64,000 bases of DNA from the NCBI GenBank assembly GCA_017165825.1, contig CM029386.1, positions 16,373,415 through 16,437,414 on the forward strand, in the 5' to 3' direction. The first letter of the stretch is position 1. Every line of letters starts with the position of its first letter. Origin of the DNA: Hepsetus odoe (lineage: Eukaryota; Chordata; Actinopteri; Characiformes; Hepsetidae). The notes under the pieces are model-generated. The model was given only the letters and a program-made list of their open reading frames with translations. It did no database searches and had not been told where the DNA came from. The position numbers and the translations under genes are program-made. This document shows positions 43,448 to 55,560 of this stretch, in pieces.

Positions 43448-44130
43448 TACAGTGCATATGTTATCAGACCCTTTGCAGTTAATGGAGATTTTATGTTTCA
43501 GACTCATCTTCAAAGGATTTGATTCGATTCGATTTTTTTCATCCTGTGGCCACTCAGTTCCCACAAAGGAAGACCAAAATGGGTATTCTGGAGTCTTGTA
43601 ATTGAAATAAAAAAAAATAATAAAATAAAAAAAACACTGGTCTATATTGAGACTTGCATTTCTTGTCTCTCAGAATGTTGTCTCTCATCTGCAGACCTGA
43701 CAGAATCGTCCAGACTCATCTAGGCAAAGATATATAAGAACATTTCTGCAGTGTTGAGTATGGTAGCCTCCATCATTCTCAGATGAAAGAGCTTTGGAGC
43801 CACCAGCAATTTGTCTAGATCTGGCCTCTCAAAAAAAAAAAAAAAAGAGCAATTGAGGAAAAAATATTCTTGGACAGACGGGTAACTCAATGATCACACT
43901 GAATGAGATCCAGAGTTGCAGGACAGGACGGCAGTCCGCCAGACAAAAGGCATGTGACGTCTCAGAGTTTTCCAAATGACTTATGGGAAAATTAGAATTA
44001 ATATCTGGTCAAAAGAAATGAAAAAGGAACTATTTGGCCAAAATGCCCAATGGTACTGATGAAACCAGTTCCTTTGCTTCATTAAACAATTTGAAAGCAT
44101 TAACGCATGTTGGACTATAGAGAGATGTTT
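43448..44130 (+). pseudogene. Tc1-like remnant (C), salmonid-Tc1 type
   Basis: The left end ACAGTGCATATGTTATCAGA with CCCTTT resembles the terminal repeat of the Tc1 type common in salmonid and other fish genomes. The 5' half of the transposase follows in broken frames: sequence for the DNA-binding domain (TTCTGCAGTGTTGAG, then GGCCTCTC with an A-run insertion at 43831-43845), then WSKEMKKELFGQNAQWY at 44006-44056. That stretch matches the WSDETKIELFG motif of the first catalytic Asp, here changed to Lys or Glu. Two stops follow at once. The second half of the element and its right end are missing. No activity is possible. Confidence 0.72.
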
Positions 44131-44203
44131 AAGGATGAGATTAAACAGGCTGCAGGGAAAGAAGCAACCCTGAAAACTTCTTAAGATGAGGAATTTAGCA
44201 CAC

Positions 44204-44448
44204 AGGCAGCGGTGGCCTAGTGGTTAGGGAGTTGCCCCGGATCGGAAAATAGTGGGTTCGATTCTCTCACCAGTAGGTTGCCCTGAGGTACCCTTGAGCA
44301 AGGTACCGTCCTCATCACTGCTCCCCAGGCACTTTCAATAGTCTCCCCCTGCTGCATGTGTGTGTATCGGTGAAACACAGAGGTTGAAATTCGTTGTGTT
44401 GTGCTGTGCTGCGTTTCACAATGACAAGAATAGTCACTTTCACTTTTC
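44204..44448 (+). mobile_element. SINE-A, full length
   Basis: GGCAGCGGTGGCCTAGTGGT (box A), GTGGGTTCGATTC (box B), TGAGGTACCCTTGAGCAAGG, CAGGCACTTTCAATAG, tail AGTCACTTTCACTTTTCC. All parts present in order; a good reference copy. Confidence 0.93.
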
Positions 44449-44853
44449 CAGACCAGCTGATTGATTCTAAACAGAGGGAGGAAAGATGAACATGTAACAC
44501 TGAATATAATTGCTTTCTGACAGTAACCCACACAGACCACTGGAAAAAAAAAAAATAAGAACAAGAATAGTTCTGGACATGACCCCTTTAAGCATCGCTC
44601 TCCATTTAGTTTCCAGGGCTACACATTGAACCCTTTACCGTTTTGCAGGTGGATGAAGTACAAAGCAAATATGACCTCAGATTTTCTGCTGGTGGGGGGG
44701 GCGGGCTGGTTCTGTGAAGCTGCTTGTCGAACACGTTCTCTTATGTCACAAACTGAAAAGTTACTCCATTGGTTTTAATCAGGATTTACCACAAAATGAA
44801 TCATTTAAACCGCGAATATTAATAGTTCAATAAAGCAGCATAACTTATTTTTG

Positions 44854-44900
<47 letters not shown>

Positions 44901-45438
44901 TTAGTATGTGTGTATCTCAGCAAGCAATGTGGCGGTGCAGACTAGTAACCCCTCACTGTGGCAATTAACACTTAACGAGATGTGATAATTAGTGTATTTG
45001 AATAGCCTCCTTTCCACTGCGTGCTTCCTTTCTCATCTCTCTTCATGAGTTATGGCTCTATAGGGACACCAGTGACCACTGCCCTCTCATGAAACCCTCG
45101 CTGACTGACATAATGCAGGCAATTAACACGAGAAGACCCATATAACTCTGCCTGGCCAAATCAAGAGGACTTAATCATGTGATCAAGTACTACAGAAAAA
45201 TACAATAAGGGCTTAGCATAAGTCTTCTTGTTTTGCCTTTTAAGGAAAAAACTGCATTTTATGATTGGCCAAGCACAGAATAACACATGTGGGATTTGGG
45301 TTTTAGACCAAGATAATCTGATGCATGTTTTTAATTAGAAAACAACAGCTCAATGCCGTCCTCATCCATCCAACACACGTCATTAGCAACGATAGATGTA
45401 AATAGCGTGTAATGTGTTTTGTCCTCTGCAGGACATGA
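44449..45438. other. Non-coding interval with (TG)n
   Basis: (TG)n at 44857-44894. Positions 44920-45130 (GGCAATTAACACTTAACGAG; GATAATTAGTGTATTTG) are a weak conserved-element candidate. No gene. Confidence 0.45.
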
Positions 45439-45647
45439 AGTGGAGGCCTAGTGTTGAGGGACTAGATCCCATGGTTGGAATGTTGTGGGTTTAAGTCCCA
45501 GACCAGAAGGATACCCAGAGATACCTTTCAGCAAGGTATTGTCCCAAACACCTCTATCTGGGCGCAGGATGTGTGTGATTGTGAACACCATAACAAAATG
45601 TTTCTTCTTCACTGAACCCTATGACCTGATGGTCACTTCCAATTCCT
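45439..45647 (+). mobile_element. SINE-A, old degenerate copy
   Basis: GAGGCCTAGTGTTGAGGGAC (head), GGGTTTAAGTCCC (box B), CAGAGATACCTTTCAGCAAG, and a diverged tail ending GATGGTCACTTCCAATTCC. Confidence 0.7.
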
Positions 45648-48600
45648 AGTCGGTCAGAAATAAGTCCGATTAGTTATTGACCGTTTTGGAGCTAATGTTA
45701 AAGTTGGTCCTTGTACCTTTTCATTGCATCTCAAGAGAAGAGAAGGTTGAAGTCTTGAACCATGATCACATGATCCAAGTAGAAATACCTTGTTACTGTA
45801 CTGTCGAATTTTCAGGTATCTTTCAGGTATATGCTCAGACTGCTTTGTTGTTCAAAGGGCTAACTTATTATTTTTTACTTTGATACTCTGTGTACATCAT
45901 TTTAACCATTCCCCATATAGAGAAGTTGAATCAGTGCTCCTGCTGGATTAATGAATGTATATTTCTGCTACCTTGGTCCAGCAGTCGGGTGAAAAGTCCA
46001 GCACACAGCATGGGTGGGGTTTTTATTTTGCATGAAGTGTTATTGGACAATTTAACAGGCAGCTCAGCTAAACAACTCGGTCACGTAAACCCAATGCTAA
46101 CTGCAAATCACTGCCACAGAGACCACAGATGGTCAAGGCTTCTCTGGGATCCAGCTCTTAGTTGGGGTTATTATCATAATTTTGCTAAACTATTTAAAGA
46201 GTCGTGTATTTTGATGTTGTTTTTGAAGAAAAACATTCACGTTTGACACGCTCATATCTCATCTGAAGTGAACAAATCTATAAAAATGGCTTGTATGAAC
46301 AAATTCAAGCTCAAGCCCAGAATTGAGTTGCTGCCAACATATATTTATGACCACATTTTAATCCTGCAGCACTTTAGCTCTGCTCATTCATGTTGCCCTT
46401 ATAAGGAATGTTTCATCTTTTAAAAGAGGCTTTATACAGAGGACCAATCAGAACAACGGTCATTTCCATATGGAGGCAATTTCCTCTCACATATATGTGC
46501 ACAAATACTCAACTTGTAGAAAAAAACAAGATCTCTACCATGCCTGTGTGTTTTACTGGCAATGGCATCTTGTACGGGTCAACTGAGTTTTTATTTATTT
46601 TTTACATTTTTTGAAAAGCCACTTTTTTTAACATGAATAAAATCATCTCTAGGCTAGATTAAATGAGCTTGACAAGTATGCATTGGGCACCAAAATATCC
46701 ATGAAGATATAATTGTGACTTGCTGCGACACTTTATGCGTAAACTGTCTCTCATTAAAGGTTGTTGATCTGGAATTGGCTTCCATCGGTCTAAGTGTAAT
46801 AGCATTTATCTGCCTGTGAAAGTAAAAATAAAAACTGATCCTAGATCAGCAGTCTGCTATCAAGAAGGCATATGTCAAGCTGGGTATGTGCAAATGAGGC
46901 CCCATGATGAATGAACCTTCTCCTAATGAGGTGGCGATCAACCTTATCCGTTACCAACACGTTCCTCAGCTTTATGAGTGATTACACTGACTCTCCCCCT
47001 TTATGTGCCGTAAAAAAAGAAAGCTAACTCTAAAGGCCCTTGCATGATGTGAGGAACCTTCCCTTTCCCTCATTCACAAAGCATTATTTTGATGTGGTCT
47101 CATCATCGCCCTGTTGATGGAAGGCCTGTATTGCATGAAGAAAAGGTCAGAGAATAGATCTGGGGATGTGTGTGAAGGCACACAGTATGATGGCACTACT
47201 TGATAAGCTAAAAAGATAAAGTAGCACAAAACCACTTTAGATAAGCCCAAAAAATCATCAGTTTACACAATAATGACCTTAGCATTTATCCTCATGACAG
47301 AACTAAATGAACTAAAGACACCAAACATGTCTTGGCTGATGGACCTGTTGAGGCGATTTCATGCAGTTTCACAATTAGATGTTCACAGGTATTTTGGCAC
47401 CACCCACATGCATGTGAAGCTCATATAATCTCATCTAAAGATAATTTTATTCACGTTCAGTAGTTGGTTTTCATAAAATTCGAAAAATTTTTCCGTTTTA
47501 GAAGATGCAAACTTTTAGAAGTTGCTTTCATCACCAGCAAAAGGCACCAAAGTGCTTAAAAAATATAGTCAAATCGCTTTTTACTCAGATTTACTGACGT
47601 TAACGAATGTATCAAAATGCAAATATTCCATAAGCTGGTCTATTTGATCACCTGGTATCAAGCATTTCTTCATTTAGCTATGAGCTTACAAATGTTAGGA
47701 CTTGTAGCTTAGACACTCCAGCATATCTCATTTCCAGGAGGTAAAAATTCAACCAGGGTGTGAAGAGCAATGGGATCACTCAGTCACTCTAAAATTATTT
47801 GTTTTATTGGTGTCATGGAGCGGATATGAATATGCAGAAGACTCCTTAAACATTCCAGAGAGGTAGGATGTCTGGGAGCTCCAGTAAGTAAATTTAAGAC
47901 GCCATACATGTCTGGGCTGATCATGCTCAAGATGTGCTTGACTGGACCAATGCTGGAGTTTAGAGGCCCAAGATTAGCATATTGTGCAAGAAGCATGCAG
48001 GCAAGCCTACAGCAATCATTGTCTTCAGTAGATGAAGCAAAGGAACCAGTGAAAGGACGTGCACCGAGCTAATACTTCACTTGCACTAAAGTGACTTCCA
48101 GACTGACTTCAATGGAGCATGAGCATTTCTCTTGAATAATTCCTTTTCTGCATGAAAAATGCATATGCTGTGCATTTGGCGTGGCTCAGGATCATGGTCG
48201 CTTTTGAAACTGTGGCACAACACACACAGCCCACAGGCCCGCTGCTCTCCAATTAGCCATCTTCAGCTGAGTTGCAAGGTTCCCACAGCAGTGTGAACCA
48301 CCTGAAACCTGCGTATGAAGAGGCCTGGTGATTCCGTTTGACAGTTTTCCTTCGTCCTGTGACTCGGCACTTTTTGAACCACGCTGGAACCTCATCTGCT
48401 CGCTTTCTTTCATCTATTCTCTCCATCTCCCTGTCTCTCGCTAAGGCTCAAGGGCCGCACAATGCAGTTTTCTACCGTTTATTCTGCTGTGTTGCCTCCA
48501 CGTTGTCGCATCAAAAGGAAGCGAGTGGAATGAAATGGGCTTTCTCAGGCATGCACCCACACACGCCAAGGTGACACACACAGGCACAAGGGTGTTGCAT

Positions 48601-50158
48601 AAGATCTGCCATTCCGTGTGTAGACTAAATTAGTTTTTTTTATTTTTTTCCCCCCTCCCCAAAGTGGTGTATCAACTGCAAAATTACTTCCCGTGTTTGA
48701 CAAAAAGGACCGCCAGTGGAACTGAGCGTTTCATCATTCAGTGCTTTTTCATATGCCTGCATATAGATGGCTGTTTCAAGCAACTATAGACTTTCAAAAT
48801 GTGGCTAAAGGTGCTGGCTGCTTGAGCTTGAAGGAATATTTTCCATAAGGTCTGCTTGTAAATATACACTATAATTCTAAAATTCTGATTCTGGTCCTGT
48901 TCTATGTGGATTAAACATGTTGCTTATTCCTAATGGTTAGCTAATATTGGACTTGAGCAGCTTCCATGGGATCATAAGGAGCAGATTAGATTCAGATTAT
49001 ACAAGAATGGACAACAAAGGGCTGAGCGGAGGCTTTATTAATGACAGTCCAATCCATATGGCACTTTTCACCAGCAGAGGTAGCTGATTTAAGGCCGTGC
49101 CATCAGATATGATAGTATGTCATTGCAATTGCTATTTATGGTATCATGACCCTTACAAAGATCTAATCTGGTGTGACCGCTTTTGACTGCGTTTGACATC
49201 TTCCACATTTGTGTTTCTTTAGATGTTATATAGCAGGGTTCATGTGAGGTGTTACAACTGAAACACACCAAATGTGAAACAAACTAGTATGCATTGTCAA
49301 ACATGACATTAGGTCTCATTTTACTAGTCAAGTGAAATCTGATATAAATAAACATCAAGAAGTCCATGCACCTCTCTGGACATTCATGTCTCAAGGCATT
49401 TGTGTTTTTTAATTTTGTGATCGGCTGAACACACTCTGCTACTGATGGTTTCACTTTTAAGCATAAGCATTTACTGACATCTCTGAAACGGTGTTCAGGA
49501 CGCGTTTCAGCGTGTTACTAATAGCATCATCGTTGATCTGCTTGATCTACAAGCACAGCCATTGTTGTATGCGATGCCACACTCCTTTTGTTTTATTGCT
49601 TTTGTGATATGCAGCTTCTTGTGGCTGTTTCTCCATTTCAAGGTGACTCAACCCATGTTACAAATAAGAACTATAGCCTAACTGGCTGTCATTCTGTGCC
49701 AGGAGCTTCACTGATGAGCAGTGGGGAGCCCCAAGCAAGTGTCAGGAAAGGAGATGGTTAAGGTAATCAATGAGCCAAGCTTTCAGAAGGATCTTAAAGG
49801 CAGAGTGTGATCAAGCTAATGGGACTCAGTTCGATGTAGAATTTATCTATAACATTAGCTATTTTTATTATTTTTTTTTTTTTTACTTTGGACAAAACTC
49901 TTTTAAAGCAAAGGCAAGGGGGTGAAATGTCTCCAGGGAGGCATACAGTAGAAGAGTGTGTGGGAGGAGCACTGATTCATGAACCATACATTCAAAGAGA
50001 ATTTAACACACAAGCACTTCTAGCATTAAAAACCTTCACTTTTGTGTTCTTTCATCATTCATTTTGTGTGTGTGTGTGTGTGTTTAAGCATGCCACAAAA
50101 CAACTTATATTCTAGTCAACAGACTGAGGAAGGCAGGACTCCACCCCATACACAACTT
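45648..50158. other. Repeat-poor interval (4.5 kb)
   Basis: No gene supported. The 118-codon frame at 45890-46246 has no domain and poor composition. Positions 46890-47060 (CCTTCTCCTAATGAGGTGGC) and 48180-48560 have conserved-element texture. Short (TG)n at 50066-50083. Confidence 0.45.
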
Positions 50159-50345
50159 TTTCTTCTTCCATCTACGCCCATTAGGATTCGCTACAGCAAA
50201 TCGTCTCCATTTCCTCTTTCACACCATGTGCATCTCTTTCCTCACCACATCCAAAAACCTACATTTTTGACCTTCCTCTTCTCTGGCCTGGCAACTCCAT
50301 CCTCAATATCGATGTACTCCTCATCTCTTCTCGGCAAAACAACGC
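50159..50345 (-). mobile_element. RTE-like LINE, copy 6 (3' fragment)
   Basis: The minus-strand end of the family: the plus strand shows TCCATTTCCTC, TCCTCACCACATCCAAAAAC, GACCTTCCTCTTCTC and CTGGCAACTCCATCCTCAAT, parallel to 5855-6020 of copy 3. More diverged than the other copies. Confidence 0.75.
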
Positions 50346-50399
50346 GTTGTCAAGCAACGCAGTCTTACTCAGCTGATTTCCCCAAAGAACAAAACAAGG

Positions 50400-50733
50400 T
50401 CCATGCAAACATGGTTTGGTGAGTCTGACTCCAATGGCCCATACATAGCCCTTACCTCAACCCCATGTAAAACCTCTGGGATGAACAAGAACAGAGATTG
50501 TAAGCAAGGCCTTCTTATCCAACATCAGCACCAGACCTCACAAACGCATTTGAATGAATGGATAAAATTTCCAGATGCCATCCATGATCTTGTGGAAAGC
50601 CTTCCCAGAAGAGTGGAAGCTGTCATGGCTGCGTACTGATGCTTATGTGTTAAGAATAGAAGGTCATGGAAGTTTCTGTAGGTGTAATGGCCAAATGTCC
50701 CAGTACTTTTGTCCATATAGTGTATGTGCTGTG
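50400..50733 (+). pseudogene. Tc1/mariner transposase 3' remnant (D)
   Basis: A 78-codon frame (50403-50639) includes a shifted counterpart of the SPDLNPIQHLWDELE motif (here read as NGPYIALTSTPCKTSGMNK) and an intact LNEWIKFPDAIHDLVESLPR then RVEAVMAAY C-terminus. The terminal repeat TACTTTTGTCCATATAGTGT lies about 90 bp further on, ending at 50724. The element is 5'-truncated next to the LINE fragment. This family type (ends ATATGGACAAAAGTA) is common in fishes. The DNA-binding domain and first catalytic Asp are absent. Confidence 0.78.
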
Positions 50734-51769
50734 CTTGGGTCTTGCCACCGGTCTTATATCTACGCTAACAATAATAATATAGTAATAACAATAGTCATTG
50801 TAGACTGAAAACATTTAATATATGGGGTGAAATGCAGACACCATCAAGACACTTGCTCCATGTTCTCACTTGGCTGGTTTTAGCTGGGATCTCAATTAAA
50901 CTAATGTTTTCAAGGCACACCACTCCATCCACTGGCAACTTAAATTCACCGAAACGTTTATCATTTTTAAAATCTTGGGTCACTTTATGTAAACGTTGCA
51001 GAATGTTGCAGAAAGCAGTAACCATGGTAGAGCATCCTATGCATCTTGAAGAGGAAGGAGGATAATGGATGCTGCGTTTGTCTGTGCTGTGTTGCTAGAA
51101 TTTAACTAATGAGAATTCATACAGAAATGGGATCTTTGAGTCAGGAGTACATGACTGTGTCAGTATTTTAATGGAGTGCCCAGTATAGATTTTATAGGCC
51201 TGGTCACCTTGCCTCCCCATGCCATGGGACCCAGATCGCTTACCTCCTGCTACCCTTCTTAATTGCCTGTATAGTGCAGAGCTCTCTAGACTATTATTAC
51301 CTGTAAACGATTTACCATAAAGTCCACTTTTAAATGGCACTGCATTTATCCTTTGCATATCTGTTTCATTTATAGGACACAATTTATTGCATGCTTTTTA
51401 GCTAAATGGGGAATGGAAGACCATTTACTTCACTCTGCCTCATTATGTGGACGCTTCAATCCATTTTTTTAATGTTTGATTGCAAGGTAATGCACTGGCC
51501 AGTTTGTGTACATTGAAATATAGGATGAGCTGAGCCATGTTTAATGGTATGGCCAGAAATCAATTTACACAACTTTCTCCTTAACTCAGATGTAGTCAGT
51601 CAGCCGAGACATGTCTAGTGTCTCACTCTCGCTTCTTTAGCTTTTAAATTGAAGCGATGAGACCAATGTAGTGAGAAGAAAGCCAAGAAACTAAGGCTTA
51701 CAGTGGTCACTGGGCATCATGCAAACTGCATGTTTAAATGTGAATAACTCTCTCTCAGGCTTGCCAATG
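50734..51769. other. Non-coding interval
   Basis: No gene or named repeat. Frames on both strands at 50795-51065 overlap. Confidence 0.5.
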
Positions 51770-52530
51770 TACACTGCCTGGCCAAAACAAAAGCCACCAC
51801 CTGGATTTAAAGAACCAGATGGATGAGAGCCTTGCATTGGATAAATACTGCAGTGATTTAATAGTTTTTGTTTTTTTATTTTTTTTATTTAACCCTCATT
51901 GATGGAGGAGCTTCTCATTTCTAAAATAGCTTCTGTTGAAATCAGATCATAAAAACATTGTGGTAGGTCTCACAGCTATGTTTAATGGTGAACATAAAAG
52001 CATTTTCATACACGCAGTGCCAAGAGGACAGAAGGTATTGAAGGTAAGTCTGGCCTTAAGTATAGCACTCATCAGTGAGGTTTCAATTTGCCAGGGAACA
52101 CAAATATTGGAGTCTGGAGAAAATGAAAAACGTCATGTGGTCTAGGAGTTCAGATTGGCGTTGTTCCAGAGGGATGGGGACCTCATTGTTAAAAAGATGC
52201 AGCAACGCTATGGACCCATCAAACCTGCTACCTACCATACAAGTCTGTGCAGGCAGTGTAATGATCTGGGGTGGCTTCATTATGTCAGGTCCAGGTTCAG
52301 CAATGTTAAGTGTCCAAAACATTGACTGACCTAAATATACTGAATAAGCGATTTTCTTCTTCTCTGATGGAACAGGCATGTTTGAATTCAGGATTCATCT
52401 GTCTCAAATTTTGAAAGAGTAATTCTGGAAGCATGAAACGTCCTTATCACGCATTAATTAGCAACATTTATAGTGTAGACCTTAACCCCATCGGGAATCT
52501 TTGGATTGCGCAGGTTAATCTGACACCAAT
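51770..52530 (+). pseudogene. Tc1-like remnant (E)
   Basis: The left end TACACTGCCTGGCCAAAACA matches a fish Tc1 type whose ends carry GGCCAGGCAGTGTA. In the transposase region, FNLPGNTNIG-like and HVV-stop-EFR (about 52080-52150) match the stretch around the first catalytic Asp, with GATGAG eroded. SVMIWGGFIMSGPGSAMLSV (52257-52316) matches the WGG motif, and LNPIGNLWIA (about 52482-52512) matches LNPIENLW with the third catalytic acid changed to Gly. Frameshifts separate them. The left interior (51890-52080) is partly replaced or eroded, and the right end was not found. Confidence 0.75.
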
Positions 52531-54092
52531 TAACGCACAACTTGTGGTTGACGGGTTTGAGACACAGTTCTAACCTGTGATTAAGCTTTCGTTCATTTTT
52601 AACCGCACTAAAATAACTCATAGCTCCTTAAAATTTAAACCTGACCAAATATGAAGTAAGGTCAAATCTGGCTTTTGGCTGAACACCTGTAGCCCTTCTC
52701 TGATTGCCTCCCTGAGAAGTCCAAAGCCTCCTGACACTGTTCATTTTCCATCAGCCTTAGAAGGGGTTTCACAAACACAAAAAAGGCTGCTCAATTGCTT
52801 TTTGGCCATCACACCCCTCACCCCCCCCCACCCCCGCTCCAGCTTCATTAAAAACAGAATGGCACACACTGCAACTGCCACGATAACGACGTGTGACCTC
52901 GTTAATATCGAGTCGGCTAATCCAGTGAGAGGTGGTGCAGGAGGAGGAGAAGTCCTTGCCGGGTTTCAGTATTCCACTCATTAAAGCTCATATACTGACA
53001 TAACTCTGTTCAAGGTGAAATTGCTGGTGGATTTTTTTCATTAGGCACTTATTAGGCTGTATTAATGCCTGGATGCAGACATGGCCGGGTCAGAATTTAG
53101 ATACAAGCATTTATTTGTTGGCAACGTATCATTAAATGGTTTGTGCTTGTGTAGGAGTCTAGCTGCGTTCCTGAGTGTGCCAATTAGACCCCACAGACCC
53201 CAGTATAATGTCATTACCCATATCCTCCAGTTCCTTAACCTGAGGCCTGTTTTTAGCTTTTGGAATCAGGTTAAATCCTAAGAAAGGACTGAACTTTTAT
53301 GAATGCTTACTACATATAGATTATAGATATTGTTTCCCAACAAAAATGGGTCTTCAAGATAGCTGTGTGGAGACTAGGTGGATGAGAAATATCCACAACT
53401 GCTAAAGTTTCCTTTTCATCATGATGTAATGCCCTTCTGTTTCAAACCATTTCATTCACTCCACATTACATTACACATGTAGAAAATGAGCTGCAAAACA
53501 CCTTGTAACACACATTTAGTTTCACCAGAAGTAGGAAACATGAATCTTGGAAAATAAGCAGAATCATTTGGGTAACATGAATATTCAAAATCTGTCCAGC
53601 ACAGATGATTTGACCGGTAGATTGTTTTTAGTCGTCGTCTTCTTGAATCATGAGTTTTCCACTCAGAGCATCAGACACCATGAACAAACTGAGTTTATGG
53701 GAGAAGATGTATTGTATTTCCAAAAAATTAGATAACATTTACACCAGAGAAAATAATGTACCTTTTTTTTCTGTCATCTTTTCCATCAGTTTCATAAAGA
53801 ATGCAGACTTGCATTGATGTTTCCTTAATATAATGCATGAACTACAAAGTAAAGTAGATGAAGCTTTCTAGAAACTGCCTCAGATGGTTACAAGTTTGAC
53901 TATTTGGTTGTCAGGTTCCCATCTTTGTTTGTCTTAATTGTTTTCACATCTTAATTAAATTCTTGATTTTATTATACGTTTTCACAATGACCGCTGTGGT
54001 CAATTTTCTTTCAGTCCTTCAGTCCCATGATCAGGTATTTCATTTGAAATCATTTAATGATGGAGAAATTAACATGATTAAAATTAAACTAA
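52531..54092. other. Non-coding interval
   Basis: Positions 52840-52990 (CTCGTTAATATCGAGTCGGC; CCACTCATTAAAGCTCATAT) are a weak conserved-element candidate. A C run with CACCCC repeats is at 52815-52835. Frames overlap on both strands. No gene. Confidence 0.45.
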
Positions 54093-54131
54093 ACTGAAAT
54101 TTCCCTCAGGATCAATGAAGTATCTATCTAT
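54093..54131 (+). mobile_element. LINE 3'-tail-like fragment
   Basis: GAAATTTCCCTCAGGATCAA then TGAAGTATCTATCTATGAT resembles the 3' end of a common fish LINE that ends in TATC repeats. No coding part is attached. Confidence 0.45.
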
Positions 54132-54317
54132 GATTATCTTCACGTGGTGGAAACAGGGAAATGGGCAAGTGTAAGGACCTAAGCGTGGCACCGTTGTCTA
54201 GGAGGAATATTGATCCATCTTAATTTGTACCGTGTGAATGGCTAAAATGACCAAACACTTCTTGATAGACTAAATGGCATTGAACAGGGCTATATTGGCT
54301 TCAAAACATGAAGTGTT

Positions 54318-54350
54318 TTTTTTTTTTTTGTTTTTTTTTGTTTTTTTTTT
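54318..54350. repeat. Interrupted poly(T) tract
   Basis: T runs separated by single G at about 54331 and 54341. It lies next to the tail end of the SINE-A at 54356. Confidence 0.9.
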
Positions 54351-54355
54351 ATTAA

Positions 54356-54600
54356 GTGAAAGTGACTATTCTTGTCATTGTGAAACATAGCAAGGCACAC
54401 AGTGAGCCACACGAAATTAGAAATTAGACCTCTCCATTTTACTCAAACACACATACGTGCAGCAGGGGGCAGCTATTGAATGCACCCAGGAAGTAGTGAG
54501 AGTGACAGGACCTTGCTCAAGGGTACCTCAGGGCAACCTAGTGCTATGGGATTTGACCGCACAACCTTCTGATCCTGGGGCCAACTCCTGCTACTGCTGC
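54356..54600 (-). mobile_element. SINE-A, head-truncated
   Basis: GTGAAAGTGACTATTCTTGT (tail side), GGGGCAGCTATTGAATGCAC, CTTGCTCAAGGGTACCTCAG; box B eroded (GGGATTTGACCGC). The box A end is lost after GGCCAACTCC. Confidence 0.85.
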
Positions 54601-54848
54601 ATAAATTGCTGCAAAAGATTGTTGGCTGTGATTAAGGAGCATCATAATGCAGTGCATCCCACTTGTCCCACCATTCAAGTGCCTGTTACTTTAACAGAAC
54701 ACCTAAACACTGCTGCAGATGAATTACACCCCGTCATGACGACATTGTTCAGGGATGGTTTGAGGAACATGGCACACAGGTGTTTACTTGGCCTCCAAAT
54801 ATATCTGCAGTTTCTGCAGGATGTGCTTGTCAGAAGAAACAGTTTCCT

Positions 54849-55092
54849 TGCCTAATGGTTGGGGTGTTAGCCGGAGGATCGGGGGTTCAAACCCCTTCCC
54901 AATAGGCTGCCCTGAGGTACCCTTGAGCAAGGTGCCGTCCCCGTCACTGCTCCCCGGGCGCTTTCAATAGCTGCCCACTTCTGCACGGTGTTTGAGTGTG
55001 CATGGGTTAAATGCAGAGGTCCAATTTCGTTGTGGTTCACTGTCTGCTGTGCTGTGACCTCGCAATGACAAGGGTTGTCACTTTCACTTTTT
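54849..55092 (+). mobile_element. SINE-A, young copy (box A shortened)
   Basis: TGCCTAATGGTTGGGGTGTT (box A), GGGGGTTCAAACCCC (box B), GAGCAAGGTGCCGTCCCCGT, GCTGTGACCTCGCAATGACA, tail GTTGTCACTTTCACTTTTTT. Very close to 61109-61355 and 14329-14574. The first GGGGCAGCGG bases are missing. Confidence 0.92.
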
Positions 55093-55117
55093 TCACGCCA
55101 CTTGATACTTGTACACA

Positions 55118-55560
55118 GGGAAGCGGTGGCCTAGTGGTTAGGGACTAGGCCTAAGGATCAGGTCATGGGTTTGAATCTCAGGAAAGTAGGTTGCTGAGTT
55201 GAAAGTGACTACTCTTGTCATTGTGAGAACACACGGCACAGTGAACTCTCTGCATTTAACCCATGCACAAACACACACCGTACAGCAGGGGGCAGCTATG
55301 AAAGGGAGCAGTGGAGCAGTAACTGGGATGGTACCTTGCTCAAGGGTACCTCAGGGTAACCTACCGGTAATGGGTTTGAACCCACAATCTTTCGATTCTA
55401 TGGCCCAACTCCCTAACCAAGTAAGGTACAGTTCCCATCACTGCTCCCTACATGCTTTAAATAGCTGCCCCCTTCTGCACGGTGTGTATGGGTGAAAAGC
55501 AGAGTTTGAATTTCGTTGTGGTTCACTGTGTGCTCTGCAGTGTGTCACATATACTACCTC
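55118..55560 (+). mobile_element. SINE-A split by an antisense SINE-A (second case)
   Basis: The 5' half 55118-55200 (AAGCGGTGGCCTAGTGGTTA, ending AGGTTGCTGAGTT) and 3' half 55421-55560 (AAGTAAGGTACAGTTCCCAT onward, CGTTGTGGTTCACTGTGTGC) form one plus-strand SINE-A. The break lies within about 10 bp of that in the SINE at 42035. Instead of a duplication, a few host bases seem lost. Confidence 0.82.
55201..55420 (-). mobile_element. SINE-A inserted antisense in a SINE-A (second case)
   Basis: Tail GAAAGTGACTACTCTTGTCA on the plus strand, GGGGGCAGCTATGAAAGG, box B GGTTTGAACCCAC, head truncated at CTCCCTAACC (box A GGTTAGGGAG on the minus strand). Confidence 0.85.

Noticed and set aside
45890..46246. 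118-codon frame as a possible gene
   Set aside because: No recognisable domain, no splice or promoter context; composition looks random (many Cys, His and Trp).
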